A DNA stretch of 64,000 nucleotides from the NCBI GenBank assembly GCA_963691655.1, contig OY829328.1, positions 12,354,704 through 12,418,703 on the forward strand, in the 5' to 3' direction. Below are positions 10,901 through 25,900 of the stretch, one piece after another (the stretch's first letter is position 1; every line of letters starts with the position of its first letter). The notes under the pieces were generated by a model that searched no databases, was not told where the DNA came from, and worked only from the letters and a program-made list of their open reading frames with translations. The translations under genes and the position numbers were made by a program. The stretch comes from Toxonevra muliebris. Taxonomy: Eukaryota; Arthropoda; Insecta; Diptera; Pallopteridae.

Positions 10901-13900
10901 CGTTGTAAAACAATATGAGCTAATTGGGAAGTAGGGCCAAATAATTTCTATCAAGCTAAATTTTTGGCAAGATTAATTAACGAACTTTAAGTTTGATATC
11001 AGTAGAAAGTTACATGGTGATGCAAAAAGAAATGACTACTATGAGTCAGTGTAGCATAGAGGCTTCATTATAATAAAAACAAACAGAAAGAGCTTATTTT
11101 TGATAGGAAACTGGTTGGAAAGCTAATCTCTTGGAATGAAGAAGCTCTAGAAAACCAATGTAGTTCTCTATGCAAAAAAGCAATAGCAAAATATAGGGAA
11201 TGCAACCTAGAATCGTATACTGGTTGTACGTAGCGGTATGCGGTATACGAGTATGTAGTATTGAAGCTTTGACGATCTCACTGTGTCAAACATTACAGTG
11301 CGCTTTTCTTTATTGAAACAGTTCAGCCGCAGCGAAGAATCGGTAGATTACACAACATCTACTCATTTAGAACCTGCCTGGTTCTTTACCATTTTATTTA
11401 GGACAGAATGGACTGCAAGCAATATTTTTCAAACTAGGTCCATTAAAATCTATACGGATGAGCCAAAACTTAATGGAAGAGTTGATAGCGAACCAACAGC
11501 CCTAACGCTAAATAAGTCCTAACGAAATAGTTCCTTAAAAAAATGGAGTTTTCTATCAAAAAAATTTGCTATAAACTGCAAGATTAATAGCACAATCAAT
11601 TCTCTTCTATTAGAGAAAGCGAGCTTTGGTAATCTCCGACATAATCAATAACGCTCGGAAATGGTTATCTAAACAAATCTGGCCAGAGTTTGATTTGAAA
11701 TGCTTTAAGGATCTAGTATCTTTAGACAGCTTAGAAAATAATTAGTATACTAAGATGACACTGTGCTATTAGGGTCTACGGAAGAATACTGAATTTATTT
11801 ACTAATGGTGCCAAGAAAACCATTTTTGGCATAACATTTTCTTTCCAAATATTCCAAAGGGGGCATCGGAGCTAAAGTTAGAAAAATTAAGGAAAATTTA
11901 AAGTTTTCCTTGTACAGGAGCGCCATCTATGGACTAACCAAATGTGTTAAAATTAGTAAGATTTTATAAAACGATGTATTTAAAAAAGCGATGCCAGGTA
12001 TCTTATATTTAATTGCTCTTCGCAAAAAACGCTTGCATGCGAGTATATGAATGTGATAGCGGTCAACCTCAACTATAATATCTCAATACAAAAACATTTT
12101 TCACATGAATGCACGACATTGCATCATCACATTCCTGCCCCACTGTCAGTAGATATTCTCTTTAATTATACTGTATGTATGGATACGTTAATTACATTGT
12201 TTATTGAGTAAATTGAATTTATTTCAGTTGAACTGATGTAAAATAATAGCGAAATTTAATAGCAATGTAAATGTAGGAAGATATAATCCTTTTAAAGCTA
12301 TTTTAACCGTGTTGGTTTTGCTTGTCCGAGACATTTATATGTTTTATATCAAAACAGCTTAATGATACTATTGACATGATCTTTCACATACATTCAACTT
12401 GTGGAAAGCTTTCAACGAATTAAAATACTGCCAAATTTCGATGGTCTCTTTTATAAACATTTCCAAGATTTGCATAAGAAAAGAGCTCAGTTTTATGCAC
12501 ATGACTAAAGTGTTTCTGTTATAACTGGGAATATCAATGGAAAAACTGATTGCATAGGGATTAAAATTTCAATTGTACACTAATTAACATTCTCATAGTA
12601 GTGGGAATCAATCACTTACCTGGGCATATTATAAAGCAATGCCAATTCTCCGAATATACCATTATTGTCGTAGGTATGAACATGGTTCTCATTCACAATT
12701 ACTTTATAAATGCCACTATCGTTGTTGACGTTGTTGTTGTTGATGATTTTTCACATGAAAGAAAAAAAGAACAATACATAAATTCACATAATAAGTAAGT
12801 ATAAAAAAAGGATGCTCTTGTTGCAAAAGTGTTTGTATTTGTATACGTGTATTAAATAAAAATCGATTTTGTTTCATTACATTTCAATTACAATATACAT
12901 ATACAGTGCATTTATGCAACACAGTTATAGAATATTGCAACAGTTTTAAATAAAGGATATATAAAAAATATAGGAAGCTGTTATGTAATTTCGTTTTCAA
13001 AAAATAATGTTTGTGAAAAAGAACCGTAGAAAATGTGGCTCATAAGCCATGAAGCTTATTATGTCTGTTTGCGTAATCCTCGACATCTCCTTTACTTGTT
13101 TTAAAATATGGAGTTGAGTTCTAACTAAAGAAGCGGAGAAATTACCTTTTTTGTAGTGCTAATTAGATGTTGATTATTCTTTTGCCTCCATCTTTTCTTC
13201 GATGTCAATGAATGATTCTAGTATGGGTTATGGTCCCAAAAAAGTATAATTTGTTTTTAATAAAACGTTTAACATTTTTATTAACAAAATTTTCTTCGCA
13301 AACAACAAACAAAAGCAAAAATCTAGAATTCATATTATACACTCATTTGGATAAGTAAAGAAATCTTGCCTGGGAATTTTAATTTGTTGCATGTTAATTA
13401 ATTTAATTAAAGAGGCAAACGCTTTTTTGTTTCTCAACACTTCCGTGACGCTATCAAAAGCATAATACATAAACGCGCGCACATTTCTTGTGCGTATAAT
13501 TGGCAACCAAATTAAGTAAAAAAAAAGAATAAAATGTCAACATTTTCACACCAACAACAGCTACAGCGGAAAGAAAAACATTTGTAATCACATCTGCTGT
13601 CGGTCTCATGCTGGTGTGATGTGTTGTCATAATGTGATTCTAGGTACGTGTAGCAAATTTATTTAATGCCAACAAAGTATTTTCAAAGTATTCAGTGAAG
13701 GAAGGAAGATTAAATGCATTTCTTTTCATTGCTTGATGAGCAAATAGAAATTAATAATTGTATACATAAGAGAGCTAAAATTTAATACATAAATGCTAAT
13801 TAATGTTACGTATACGACATGTTGATAACAATAAATAAAAAAAATATAACTACATTTTCTTATTTTAATAGTTAACGCTTGTTTTCGTTTAACTGTAAGT

Positions 13901-16900
13901 ATGACTCAACGGACTTTATCACCTTTTGTATAAAACTTATACATTATTTCAAATACTTACGATTCGATAACATAAAAATTGTCACCATCATCACCCTGAC
14001 GTATGATGAATTCATTTGGCAGCACTCGCTTCTCGAACATAGCATCCAGTACTTGATTCATCTGTAAAAAGAAAAGAAAAATTTAAATATATTTTTGAAC
14101 AATAAAAAACCAAATACAAACACATTCTTCTAATAGAATAATAAATGAGCGTGTTGGAAAATGTCATGAAAAAACAAAAAAAAAAAAAATTCAAATAAAG
14201 TTCGAAATGACAAATGACAGAATGTAAAAATTTATATACAAATAAAATAATATGATGGCAGTAAAAAAAATTGCTGTAAAACAGACAATTGTAACAGAAA
14301 TACATAGTTTTTCGAAAATGATTTGGAAATTGAAATAAAAATTTCAAAAAATTTTAAATATGCACTGAAAGTGTTTACAAGAATTTCAATGAGCACAAAA
14401 TTAGAAATTTTTGAAATGAAATAAATTCACAATAATTAAGCAAATATTTGCGGAACCAGAATTCCAGCTAGCAACAATTTATAAAATGAGTCAATAAAAT
14501 GAATTGCTGTTTGCATGCCTGTTTTACTTTGCTATATATAGGAAAAAAAAAAAAACAATAAATATTGTTAAATAGTAGTAGCTATTTATATGCACAGGGT
14601 GTTACATACATAAATAAATTGCGTGTATTTATAAAATTTAAAAACTTTTAAAGAATTTAAGTAAAATACATGTATTATCTAAACATTTATGGCCTGCCTT
14701 GTATTTGTATTTAAAATTTATATAAATATGTATATAAAACCCACCTGTTCTTGATCTAATGAGCGAAATAATAAAACATTCTTCACTGATTCAATGAGAC
14801 GTGTACGTTGCTCATCTGATTTCGGGAAGACAGCACGAGCGCCATCGTCATCATCAACATCATTTTCAGGATCGTAAGCTTCGGCAAAGACGGATTTGCG
14901 ACGTGAAGTGAAGCGACGGGCGGGTTCTGTAATAAATAAAGAATAAAGAAAATTACAAATTATATTTGAATGATTTATACATGTAGCTATGTATGCATAG
15001 TATTTAAGATATATGTAAAATTAATACAAACAAAATGTTGCACATACGCTTTGTGGCACAACTGGTGCACATTTATTTGTATATACATACATATATGCAC
15101 ATATATATGTATGGATATTTATGTGCAAATGATCACTTGGAAAATTGTAATTTTTTAATTAACCAGAAAACAAGAAGCATGAACATTTTATTCATTTTAT
15201 TTAAATTTGATTAGAGTTAGAATACTCTACATCGTTATTATTTTTACAATACAATTTAAATACACAGTTTTTTCATTAGGAATTTCAATGAATTTACCTT
15301 TCAAACCTATTATAAAAAATGTTAATACATACAGTATGTAGAGAAAAATAAGTTTCCAAACAAACAAAAAAAGAAACCTTAGGATCAAAAAGTTTACCAA
15401 CAATAAATGGCTTTAAATTTATTTCTAAAACACTTTAAAGCTACATGAAATGTTGTTGAAATAGCAATAATACTATGGGAAAAAGATTCACCAATTTCAT
15501 TTATTACTCGTTTACCTTGAGAGACGTGGTTTAAACACTCACTCTAAATCTGCCTTGGAATTACCATTTGAGTTTAGAGATAATTATTGGGAAATACTTG
15601 CTTTATCATTATGAACACATTTCAATAGTTTTTTTTTAAGTATTTTCATGCAAGCATTATAACCTGGGATTATGAAAACTTTATCCACTAAATTTTTCTC
15701 TTCAAGAGCTAGTACGGTTTTTGAACGAGCCGAGCGGGTTTTAGCCTTCCAACACAAATAATGTAAGTAGACAAAGCTATTTTTGAGAGCATAAAAAAGA
15801 GCTTAAAATGCACGAAATAATTATCAATACTATAATAATATAAAAACTGATGTTCAAAAAAATCAACGAAATGGTAGAGGAAAAAGCGAAAGAAAATTAA
15901 CGATCAAAAAGCCAGATGGCACGAACCAAAAATAATTTAAAACCTTTTCACTTACTTAAAGTCTGAAGATTGTTCTTAATAATGTGTGACGAGTTTATAT
16001 TCCAAAACTGTCTACATTTTTCTATACTAAATCATAAATATCTCGGAAATCATAGCAAATTTAGATAGAAATTGTTATGCTTTATTAGCTTTTTAAGAGT
16101 TTTTTTTTTAGGAAAGTGGTTAACATTTTTCTAAAAATTAATTCACGATTATCTCAAATAAATACTTTAAGTGATAGTGAAAAGCCTATTGACACTATTA
16201 AATTAAGTGCCATTATAAAGAAGGTTTTTTTTAAAAAAAGTCTAAGTTTCTTAAGTATGAAAATTCGTAATGGAGAGAATTTTTATAAATGATGAGGAGG
16301 TAGAAAAAGTCAACTGGCTTTTTCCCCCCGGCAAAAAATGTGAATTGAACTTTCTCTCTCTCTCTTGCCTCCCCTCTTTTATGGCTCTCTTCTTTTGTGT
16401 TTTCTCTCCTTTTTTATTTTGGTATACGTTTGAAAAAATTTATTTTCCTCGGTAGGAAACCCATATTTATTTTTCAAACCAGTTTTCAAAAAAATTTTGA
16501 AAATATAAGTATAAATAAAAACATGAATTAATTAACTTTAAGTTCTCTAGGATAGTCGTTTAGCTTAGAGCTTTTATTATTAAAGAACAATTTTTCCAAG
16601 GAATTTTTTATCCTGAATCTGAATCTTTCGACTTTATCTTCTTCTTTGTAAAAATACACGTACATATGTGTACTTAATTTTTTGCGTATACTTTAAGTTA
16701 TGTAATTTATTGTAATAATTTTTTCTAAATTTTAGTGAAATTAGAAGGATAAATTAGAATTTAAGACAAATAACTTATGACTAAATATAATAATAAATTC
16801 AAAACTAAAAACTGATGCAAAACCATATAGTGCAGGCAGGTCAACCGAGACAGCTCTGCATGACTTATCGGGGGAAAATTCAAGGGGCACTAGATGTGAA

Positions 16901-19900
16901 GGAAGCAGCAATATGTGCTTTCTTGGATACAGAAGGAGCTTTCGATAACACTTCACACGAGGCTGTCAAAAACTCTCTAAGTCGAAGAGGAGTAGGTAAC
17001 ACGACATCCAGATGGATGTCAGACATGCTCTTCTCTAGAACAGCTAAGATGAAAATAAGGGTAGGTAGCATATCAGTCAGCACAACCAGAGGATGCCCAC
17101 AGGGAGGAATATTATCACCACTAATGTGAAGCCTGGTAGTAGACGTACTTTTAATGAAACTCTAAGAGGCATGCATATACTGTCAAGGATATGCGGTTGA
17201 AATCGTTCTCATAGCCAAAGGTAAATTTGAAGAAACTCTTTGTGACATTATACAAAGGGGGCTAGGTATTACTAGGAGATGGTGCAGGTCAGTAGGGCTA
17301 AATATTAACCCTGCAAAGACCAATATAGTTTCGTTTATTAGGAAGGGATTACTCCCGCGCTAGGAAGCGATATCACTAGCTAGAGAGGTTATTGTACAAA
17401 AGCAAGCGGTAAAATATCGGGGCTTAGTATTAGATAGTAAAATTACATGGAAATCGCATATTGAGCCAGTGAAGGTTAGCATATCTCTGTTCGACTGCTG
17501 CATTGGGAGTAGGTACTATTGGACCTCAGTCCAAGAGATAAAAGGTTAACGGGGGGATCTATAGGGCCTGAAAAACGAGATAACCCGGCGAATAGTTGTC
17601 CAACTATCTCTTGGACTGTTCCTATGACAGAATGGACAAACACAGATAGTTTTGAGAAACACTTTGTGGCAAAACTTAGTAGTAAGAACGAATGGAAGGG
17701 TGTACAATATAGCTAACGATTAAGTGGCATACAGATGAGTCATGAACTGAGGATGGAACTGAGGTAGGAGTTTTTGGGCCAATAATCAAACACTCTGGGC
17801 CGATGAGGAAATATCCTAGCATCTTTCAAGCTGTAATTTATGCAATCAATATATGTGTACAATTCAACCTGGACAGGATGTACAAACGGCAAGATATCTC
17901 TATCATGTCGGGCAGTCAGGCAGCCATTCGAGCAATATGCTTTTTTGAGATCACCTCTAAACTGGTGTGGGACTGTTTGAGCAAGCTCAAGCAACTGGGT
18001 AAGGCCAATAAGGTCGCTCTATGTTGGGTTCCTGGACATGTAGGAATAGAGGATAATGAACAAACAGGCGAATTTGCTAGAAAGGGGCGCAGCGAGTACT
18101 TTCGTAGGACCTGAACTCTTTTGTGGAATAGGAGATAGCGTAATCAAGGAATTACTCAGGCAGAAAGAGAGAAACAATAGCCAAGAACTCTTTGCCAACC
18201 TTTCAGGACTTAGGCAATCCAAACCGCTTCTAGGTAACAATAATAAGAGAAGATGCGCATTCAGCATTAGTCTCAACAAAAACAGTTTACGCATATTAGC
18301 TGGTATTCTGACTGGGCATTGCGGGTTCAGAGAAAACCTTTGTAAAATAGGGGTTGAAGTAAGCTCAGTATGTAGGTTTTGTAATGAGGAAGATGAATCA
18401 TTAGAACATATTTTGGCTCAGTATGAAACACTGTTGCACAAAGAATGAAATGTTTGGGTATGTCCCAAGTGCCCAAGTACATAGAATTAGCATCAATAGA
18501 TCCAGGCGCAAAAAACAAATTCTTGAGGGAGACTGGACTGGATGAGGTACTCTACGCAGATTAGACTTGATAGAGAAGAGGGACGTACAATAGATCTTGC
18601 AGGCCGTGGTACAATGACAAACCCCTCTCTAATACAATACAGTACTTTGGTTCATGGGTTTGAAATAATCCAAACTTTCGTAGGGCAGTATTATATAAAA
18701 AAAAAAAATTCGCAACATTTAAAAAAGTGTTAGATTTTTAGATGTGCATTGCATATGATTATAAAGTCAAATCAACTCTCATCATATATTTGTCACAATA
18801 AAATTTCTTTCATGAAAAAATCGTGTGACAAAAATCAATAACTTTTTCTAATTAAATCGAAATATCACCAAGAAAAGCTTTATGCATATACTGCAAATAC
18901 TACATTAAAATGAACATACTCATTACATTTGAGTGTAGAGTAATAAAAAGAAACATGTTACACATTAATAAAATGAAATATTTCAAAAATATGAAAATTC
19001 ACATAGGCACTTGAGAAAAACACATGTAACTCATACTATACATATGTACATACATGTACATATGTAAAGAAATACATCCATCATATTTGTGTCATCTCAC
19101 ACAGCAAAACCGCCACTAGCACCACCACCCATTACCACACAACATTGCCATATATTAATGAAGCAGAGGCAAAATCAAATGAACGAATACCACCTAAAGC
19201 ATTTTCACTTAATTGCAATTAAAGGCGAATTAAATTTTCATATCGCTGAGCAGCAACGACCTTCTTTGGTGAATATATTCGCATATGGCACGCTCGCTAT
19301 TATAATCACGATCAATTGAGCAAGTACTTTTTTTTTGTTTTTGTTTTTCTCGTTTTTATTTAATAAATGAAGTGAAACATATGCGCGTAAGCAAATAAAC
19401 AACACAAACATATATTTATGTATATACAAATTACACACATACAAAATGTGTAAAAGATACGGAATATTTGCGAGCATTCAAATCACAGCATCGCATGAGA
19501 GCCAGATTTTTGATTTTATATTTTTAGGTGTACAGTATAGAGATGGGCGCGTGAGTACTCACTTCTGTTCACACACGCTGAAATTTTTCAAAAAAAAAAA
19601 CTCCACGCACGTTTGTCTCTTTATTTTTAAATTTTTTGATTATGTAAATTTAGTTATATAGATATAAAAAGAAAGCATATAAATAGAAAACACAAGGTTG
19701 CTTTTTAAACTATAAAAAAAAACCATGACCATGACCATGCTCACGAATTTTCACGTGCAAATTATATAACGCTCACGCATGTTCACGTTGAAATTATGGA
19801 AATTAAATAATGCTCACGTGAAAATAGTGGCAGGATCATGCATGTCACGAAAAATTCACGTCAAGCACCCATCTCTAGTACAGTAATCCCCGGCTGATTG

Positions 19901-22900
19901 TCCTCAGTTTAATGGCTCCAGAAATTTTAAGTTTTTAGTTCACTATGCATTCCACTTTCTCGATAAATACCTTTCTCCGAACCAGAAATTTTAAGTTTTC
20001 ATCGATGCAATTAAGCGGGGATTACTGTATATATGTGTATGTGTGTAGCATACCTTACGATCATGTTATGATTTGGCATTAAAATTTTGGAAATCTATTC
20101 GAGTATGAAAATTATGTTCTATTTTAAGTATGCATAAGCGTGTGTGATTTAAATTGCATATACTTTACATATACCTACATATGTATTCTTATATTTGTAT
20201 GTGTAAGAGGATGCAAGTATGTTCACACTTAAGTGAGTGAATCAATGAATGAATGAACTAATGAATTTTGATTCGATTATACCATTTATTCTGACAGAAA
20301 CATTTTACTGCTTGTGCCACCCCAGTGCATCCATATGTCATAGCAGATACATTTGCGGCCAACAATACCGACTCAAAATTCAACTCAAAATTTTGAATTG
20401 AATCATGAAAAGCTTTTAATGTTCATATACTCACAAATTTTTGTATGACTCAACCACGATACATCTGCTTTCCAGTAAGTGGCTTTTGCAAGTAAACCAC
20501 AAATTATTTTCAAAAATCATACCTGGAGCACTTCTAAATTGTCCATTCTGCATCACTAATACAAAAAGTGAAAATTTTGAATTATGACGGTATAGTCGCA
20601 AATGTGTGCTATGTACATATTCATGCACTAGCAATAAATTACTTTTGTTTGAGAGTAGCAAATTAGGGAAGATTCTTCGATGCATTTCAATTTCACAAAC
20701 GCACAGAAAGAAACCACTGACTGAAAATTGCTGGAGAATATGCGGTTTGAGTTAGGTGCTAAATGTTGCAAGTAAACTATGTTTATTGATTTCGAAAATA
20801 TTAATACACTTTCACAGGTAGATTGTTTTGAAAGTCTTATCCTGAAACAGCTGCTGCCTCCCTTCAGCACAGGAAGTGCATCCGATATATTCAAATCGGT
20901 GTGCATTATGTGTTAATAAACCCATACACTACACTGTAGTAATTAAACCCTTAGAAACCATGGCCTCTAAAGTGAGCAGCTATAAATTAAATGCAAATAT
21001 TTGCCTTATAAATTTTCAAACACAATTATTATTCATGTACATCACACTGTAATGAGTGTTTGTGCGTCTACAGACACGCACAATTTACAAATGAATCATT
21101 TTTAAATGCAATCACTTTCATTAAAATTAAAATTAAATTAATTTACTCACACATTTAAAAAAAAAAAAAAAAAAACGGAAGCAAAATGAACAGCAATAAA
21201 GAAATGCATTTTAAAATTGAAATTGCTATAAAATAATTTTGTGAAATTCTTGTGTGCATTGAAGAAATAAATCATTTTCATATTCATATAAAACAAACAC
21301 ACACACACATACATATGTAGATATGATTTAAATATAGCTTACCAACGAGCAATGATGAGCTACTAGCAGCAGATACTTGTGAAGTCATATTTGTTGAGTG
21401 TAGCAGCAGCAACTAGTTGCAAGCAAATTTAACAAATTGCTGCAAAAATTCACAAGCACACACACACACAGATACAAAACTAGAAAGATAGAAATGCGTA
21501 TAACTTTGATGCACGCACGCACACGCACACGCAAATACATCAAGCACACACATAGATACATTAAACAGATAGATAGACAAACAGACAGACATGGAAATGG
21601 AAATGGAGATGCACTTACGAAGCTTAATTAAATTGTGTGCAAATATTAGTGCACTTAAGTTGGTATATACATAGCTGTGAATGTAAAAGTGTGGTTGTAT
21701 GTGTGTATTGTGTAACTGCGTCTTTCCCAGTCGAAAAAAACAAAGCGCATTTTCTTAAAATGTAAAATTAATTTAAACTGACCCTATCAAATAAGACCTA
21801 AATTCGAGTGATATACTAATAGAGTCTTGCATTTTAGCGGATTCAGAAATTGCGGAAGATGGAAAGTTTAATTTTCTTGTTCATTCAAAAAACCTGTTTG
21901 ACGATTAATCCGTTAGAATTCCTGATTGAATTGATTGAATTTTTTATAATCATTCGTAGGGAAACTTCATCAATGATTTTTAGGCTTGGTCTTGTTAATG
22001 CGGAAAAGTTTTACATTAATGATTAAGTTTTAAGACTGGTAATAGAAAGTTAAAAGGTGAAAAACTAAATGGGTAAGGCCTCATTAACCCATTCGTGATG
22101 TAAGAAAAACAGAAAAAAAAAGTGCAAAACCGAACCCGGATGCATATTTTCTGCTTCCCATCTTTTGTTAAAATTTTTTAACAAAATAGAAGTTTTTCGC
22201 GCCTAGGGTAGCCAGATATTTTAACCGCGAAATCAGTACATTAGACGTTGGAAATCAGTACAAATCAGTACAGTTTTTAATGCTTTTATTACCTAGTAAT
22301 TTAAATGTAATGTAGTGATATAAAAGCCCTGAACTTTTTCTCCGATTTTGTGTGTGTCCTTTTACATTTTTTTCTTATTTAGAGAATTTTGAGAGCGGAC
22401 AATAATCAAATTCAATTAGTAACAACTTTACTTCATTCATTTAAAAACTCACATTAACCGTCTTTTCAAGCAAATATTGATTTTCTCCCCTCGATAGCAG
22501 CAAAGCGTATGCATTTTATTTTGTGAACAATCAGAAAAAGAAACAAACAGGGTGAGACTATCTGCAAAAAGGATTTTAAAACCATTAAGCTTAAGCACAA
22601 ACATTTTTAAGACATTAATTTGAAAAAATCAGTACAAAATATAAAAATCCGTAAAAAATAATAACTAAAGTACTATCAACTCTGTTTCCAATGAATATAA
22701 ATTTATGAAAATCCATGCAATAATTTTTGAAAAAACGAGTGATTAGTCACCAATTGGTGACCAATAGTCCCGAAAGGGTTAATGCCTGGCAGGCTTGAAT
22801 TACAAAAAAGATTTCCCAAACACCAATTCATTTTTGTTTAAACGTTTATTCAATAAACATTTAACAATTTTGAAGATGAAAATTCGGGAACGACAGAAAA

Positions 22901-25900
22901 TTAAATTTTTCTTAGTGTTTAAGGTCCACTTGGTATAAATATTGTATACTCAGTCGTTTTTTCTGGATTTGAAGGGGTTAAGAAAATTGTATACTTGGTA
23001 ATGCCTGAACTCAACCCGCAAAACAATTAACTTTTCCCACTGGGATGCTCTCGCTATGCCTTCACAATTTTTATTTAAGTGCAATAATAAATAATTGTAT
23101 TTTAGATGCTTTTGTTAGTATATTTTATTTTTAATTTGCTTATTTGTCTCATTGTTGTTGTTGTCCAGACATACACATGCAGGAAAAAAAGAAAAGTTTA
23201 AAAATAAAAGTAGCATCAACGCAAAAAAAATGCACACAATTCCATTCTTTGTGTTCGGCAAATAATTGCATTTTTTTATGATTTGTTTTTTTAATTACTG
23301 GCTGCTGTTGGTTGCTGCTTCAAAGTAGAACGACAAATACATAAATTCTCACAAGTATTAAAATAAAAAATCCATACACATAAAAATAGAAAGTATGGCT
23401 TGGAAAAGTGCAACCAATTAAAGTATAAATAAAAAGTGTACAACAATGAAATTATAATGAAAAACAAAAATGAAAAGAAATATAAAATAAATAAACAACA
23501 TAGGAGAACAAGTGTTAAACCAGCAGTAAAAAAATAATAGAAAAAACTAAAGGGCACACGCTCGCTTGCTCGTATTTTTTACGTACGATGACGTGAATGA
23601 AGGTGCGTTGAATATTACGGCTTGAATTTGCCACCTGCCCGCTCTTACGGAAGAGAAAAGAATGGGAGGAAATGCCGAGAAAATAGAATTTTTTCTCATT
23701 CTCTTGCTGCATTATTATGAAATTAATCGAGGCGTAAGTGAGAAAAATAAAATGTGCACATAGAAATTGTAGTAGTTAAGGCATGAAATTATGTAATAAC
23801 TAAACTAGCATAAAAATTACTGAGCATTAAAAGGGAAAAAATTCAACAGAATACACACAACAATTGAGATTTCTTCTTTAAGTTTATATGAAATTAGCTT
23901 AAGTAAGGAAAACTATCATGGATATGTAATCTAGACAGAAATTGCTGCAGGCGACACTGATTACGAATTATTATACTATGCTGTAAAGTGGCAACAATCA
24001 AACGGCCACTTGAAAAATTGTTCTGTGAGAGACAACAATTAGCTTTTAAAGCTTAAATGAAGGGCTGATAGTTGTTAAAGAAGAATTAGAGTAGCAGCAT
24101 AGAAAGGAGGTAACGACTCTTGACATTTTAAAATATCAAAATATGCGATTATATGTATATAAATTAAGTATAAGGATGCACTATCGCTCTTATGTTTTTC
24201 AAAATATTCAGTTGGCGGGTAAAGTGGGAAATTTGGATCGATTCAAATTCGGATTCAGCGACCCCAAAACCTTAGTATACTCATTGATTTTTTTTTAGAT
24301 GCTGCTATAGCGGTCCCGACGCATAGTGGCACGAATTTTTTTTCCCCTCTAAAGGTCAATTACAGTGAAAGGGTTAAGCTTCGTCACCAGTGACTTAGTT
24401 CAAAAGGAACATTAGAACAAAAACGACTCGGCTCGGACAAGGCAATCGGTGAAGAGTTTTTACCACTAACCAAGACAATACTCGCCCTCATATGGCAATA
24501 ACCGCTCGTAACTATTAGCGGATGCAAAATGGGCAAGGCTCCCCCTACCCTCATTATTGATGAAATTCTAATAAATTTTCATTGTTGCTCATGATTCAAA
24601 ATTAATTTTAAAAGGACGAACAAGTTAAAAACGCTTATCGGCAATCGTTGAATCCACTAGTGCTTGTAACAATTTGTAAGAATTTTAGTGGAGAAAAATA
24701 GTCCAACCAATCTTCAGAATTCTAAGGTCCGGTGAATCAAATGTTCGGAATCTCCAGAGAGTTTTTAATGGTAAAAATTTTCGATCTCGAGGTCATATTC
24801 AAAAGGTAATTCAAACCTTTTTCGCATCCAAGCCCAAAAAAATGTTTAAAGGTGGCATTTTTTTTTTTTTTTTTGTTGGAACAGACAAAAGAAGTATTCA
24901 AGAATACAGCACGCAGACAAGTTTTACGTCCATTGTACTATATCCTGTGTTCCCTTTTGCTATTTTTGAAATCTACCAGATTTATTAATAAATCTTAGCA
25001 GATCTTGCGGAAAGAGCTCAGCTGTTCGTCTCCCAACACTCCAGTACCAAATATGCTTACTCTGATCTGGCAGAAAGCGGGGCAGATACTAAGAAAGTGG
25101 CCCGCCGTCTCTTCACATTCTTCCTCCAAACCACAGGAAGCACAGAAGGCACTAGCTCCTAGGCCAATCATATGCAAATGTTTGCCCCAAGAGAAATGAC
25201 CTGTATATAATCCCACCAGCTGCCTACAACTCTTTCTGTTAATTGATAACAGAAAGTCTGTTAGACGCTTCGAGATAACAGGTAACATGGTCTTTGTCTG
25301 AAGTCGAAAAAATCGGAAAATGGTACAATTGTACCTACTTTTTCATCACTGGTGGCAACTACAATTTGCTGAAGATATTACAGTAAGAAAAAATTACAAA
25401 AATCTTTTCAAAAGCCAGTTAATTCTATAAAAGAAAGGCATAAATATCTAATCCTTGACTGATTGATGACGATAGTGTCATAAAGTATAATGATTTTTTT
25501 CTGTTGATTTTTTTATATTAATTTCAGTAATAATTTAAGCTTTTAATCGTTATTTGTTTTAACGGTTGAACCCATAACAATTTGGCAGGAAATTAAAAAA
25601 AAAATTCAGTTCCAGAGAGAAAAATACAAAAATAAAAAATTGATGGCGAAAAAAAGAAATGCAATGAAAAAGGATTCATTTTTAACGAAGGTAATAGCAA
25701 CTGGTGATGGAAACCTTGAACACTTCGAAAATAAATGTGTGTAAGGGAAACAAATAAAGCAAGAAAACGAGGAGAAAGCAGAAAATCGCAAATCATATTT
25801 TCTGATGACTTGGGACACGTGAGACACGAAAAAAAGTTTTTTGGGATTTTTCATTTTCTGAGGTTAGGGACGTCATGTAACATTTCCCGTGGAAAATAAT

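Noticed and set aside
23648..23712. Minus-strand ATG frame ([13 protein letters not shown]...) ending at c|gtaagag, in phase with Pka-R2 exon 2
   Set aside because: The phase fits by chance one time in three, the donor is only fair and the residues (Phe/Ser/Lys-rich) look like translated AT-rich DNA. It is kept as a remote possibility for another start exon.
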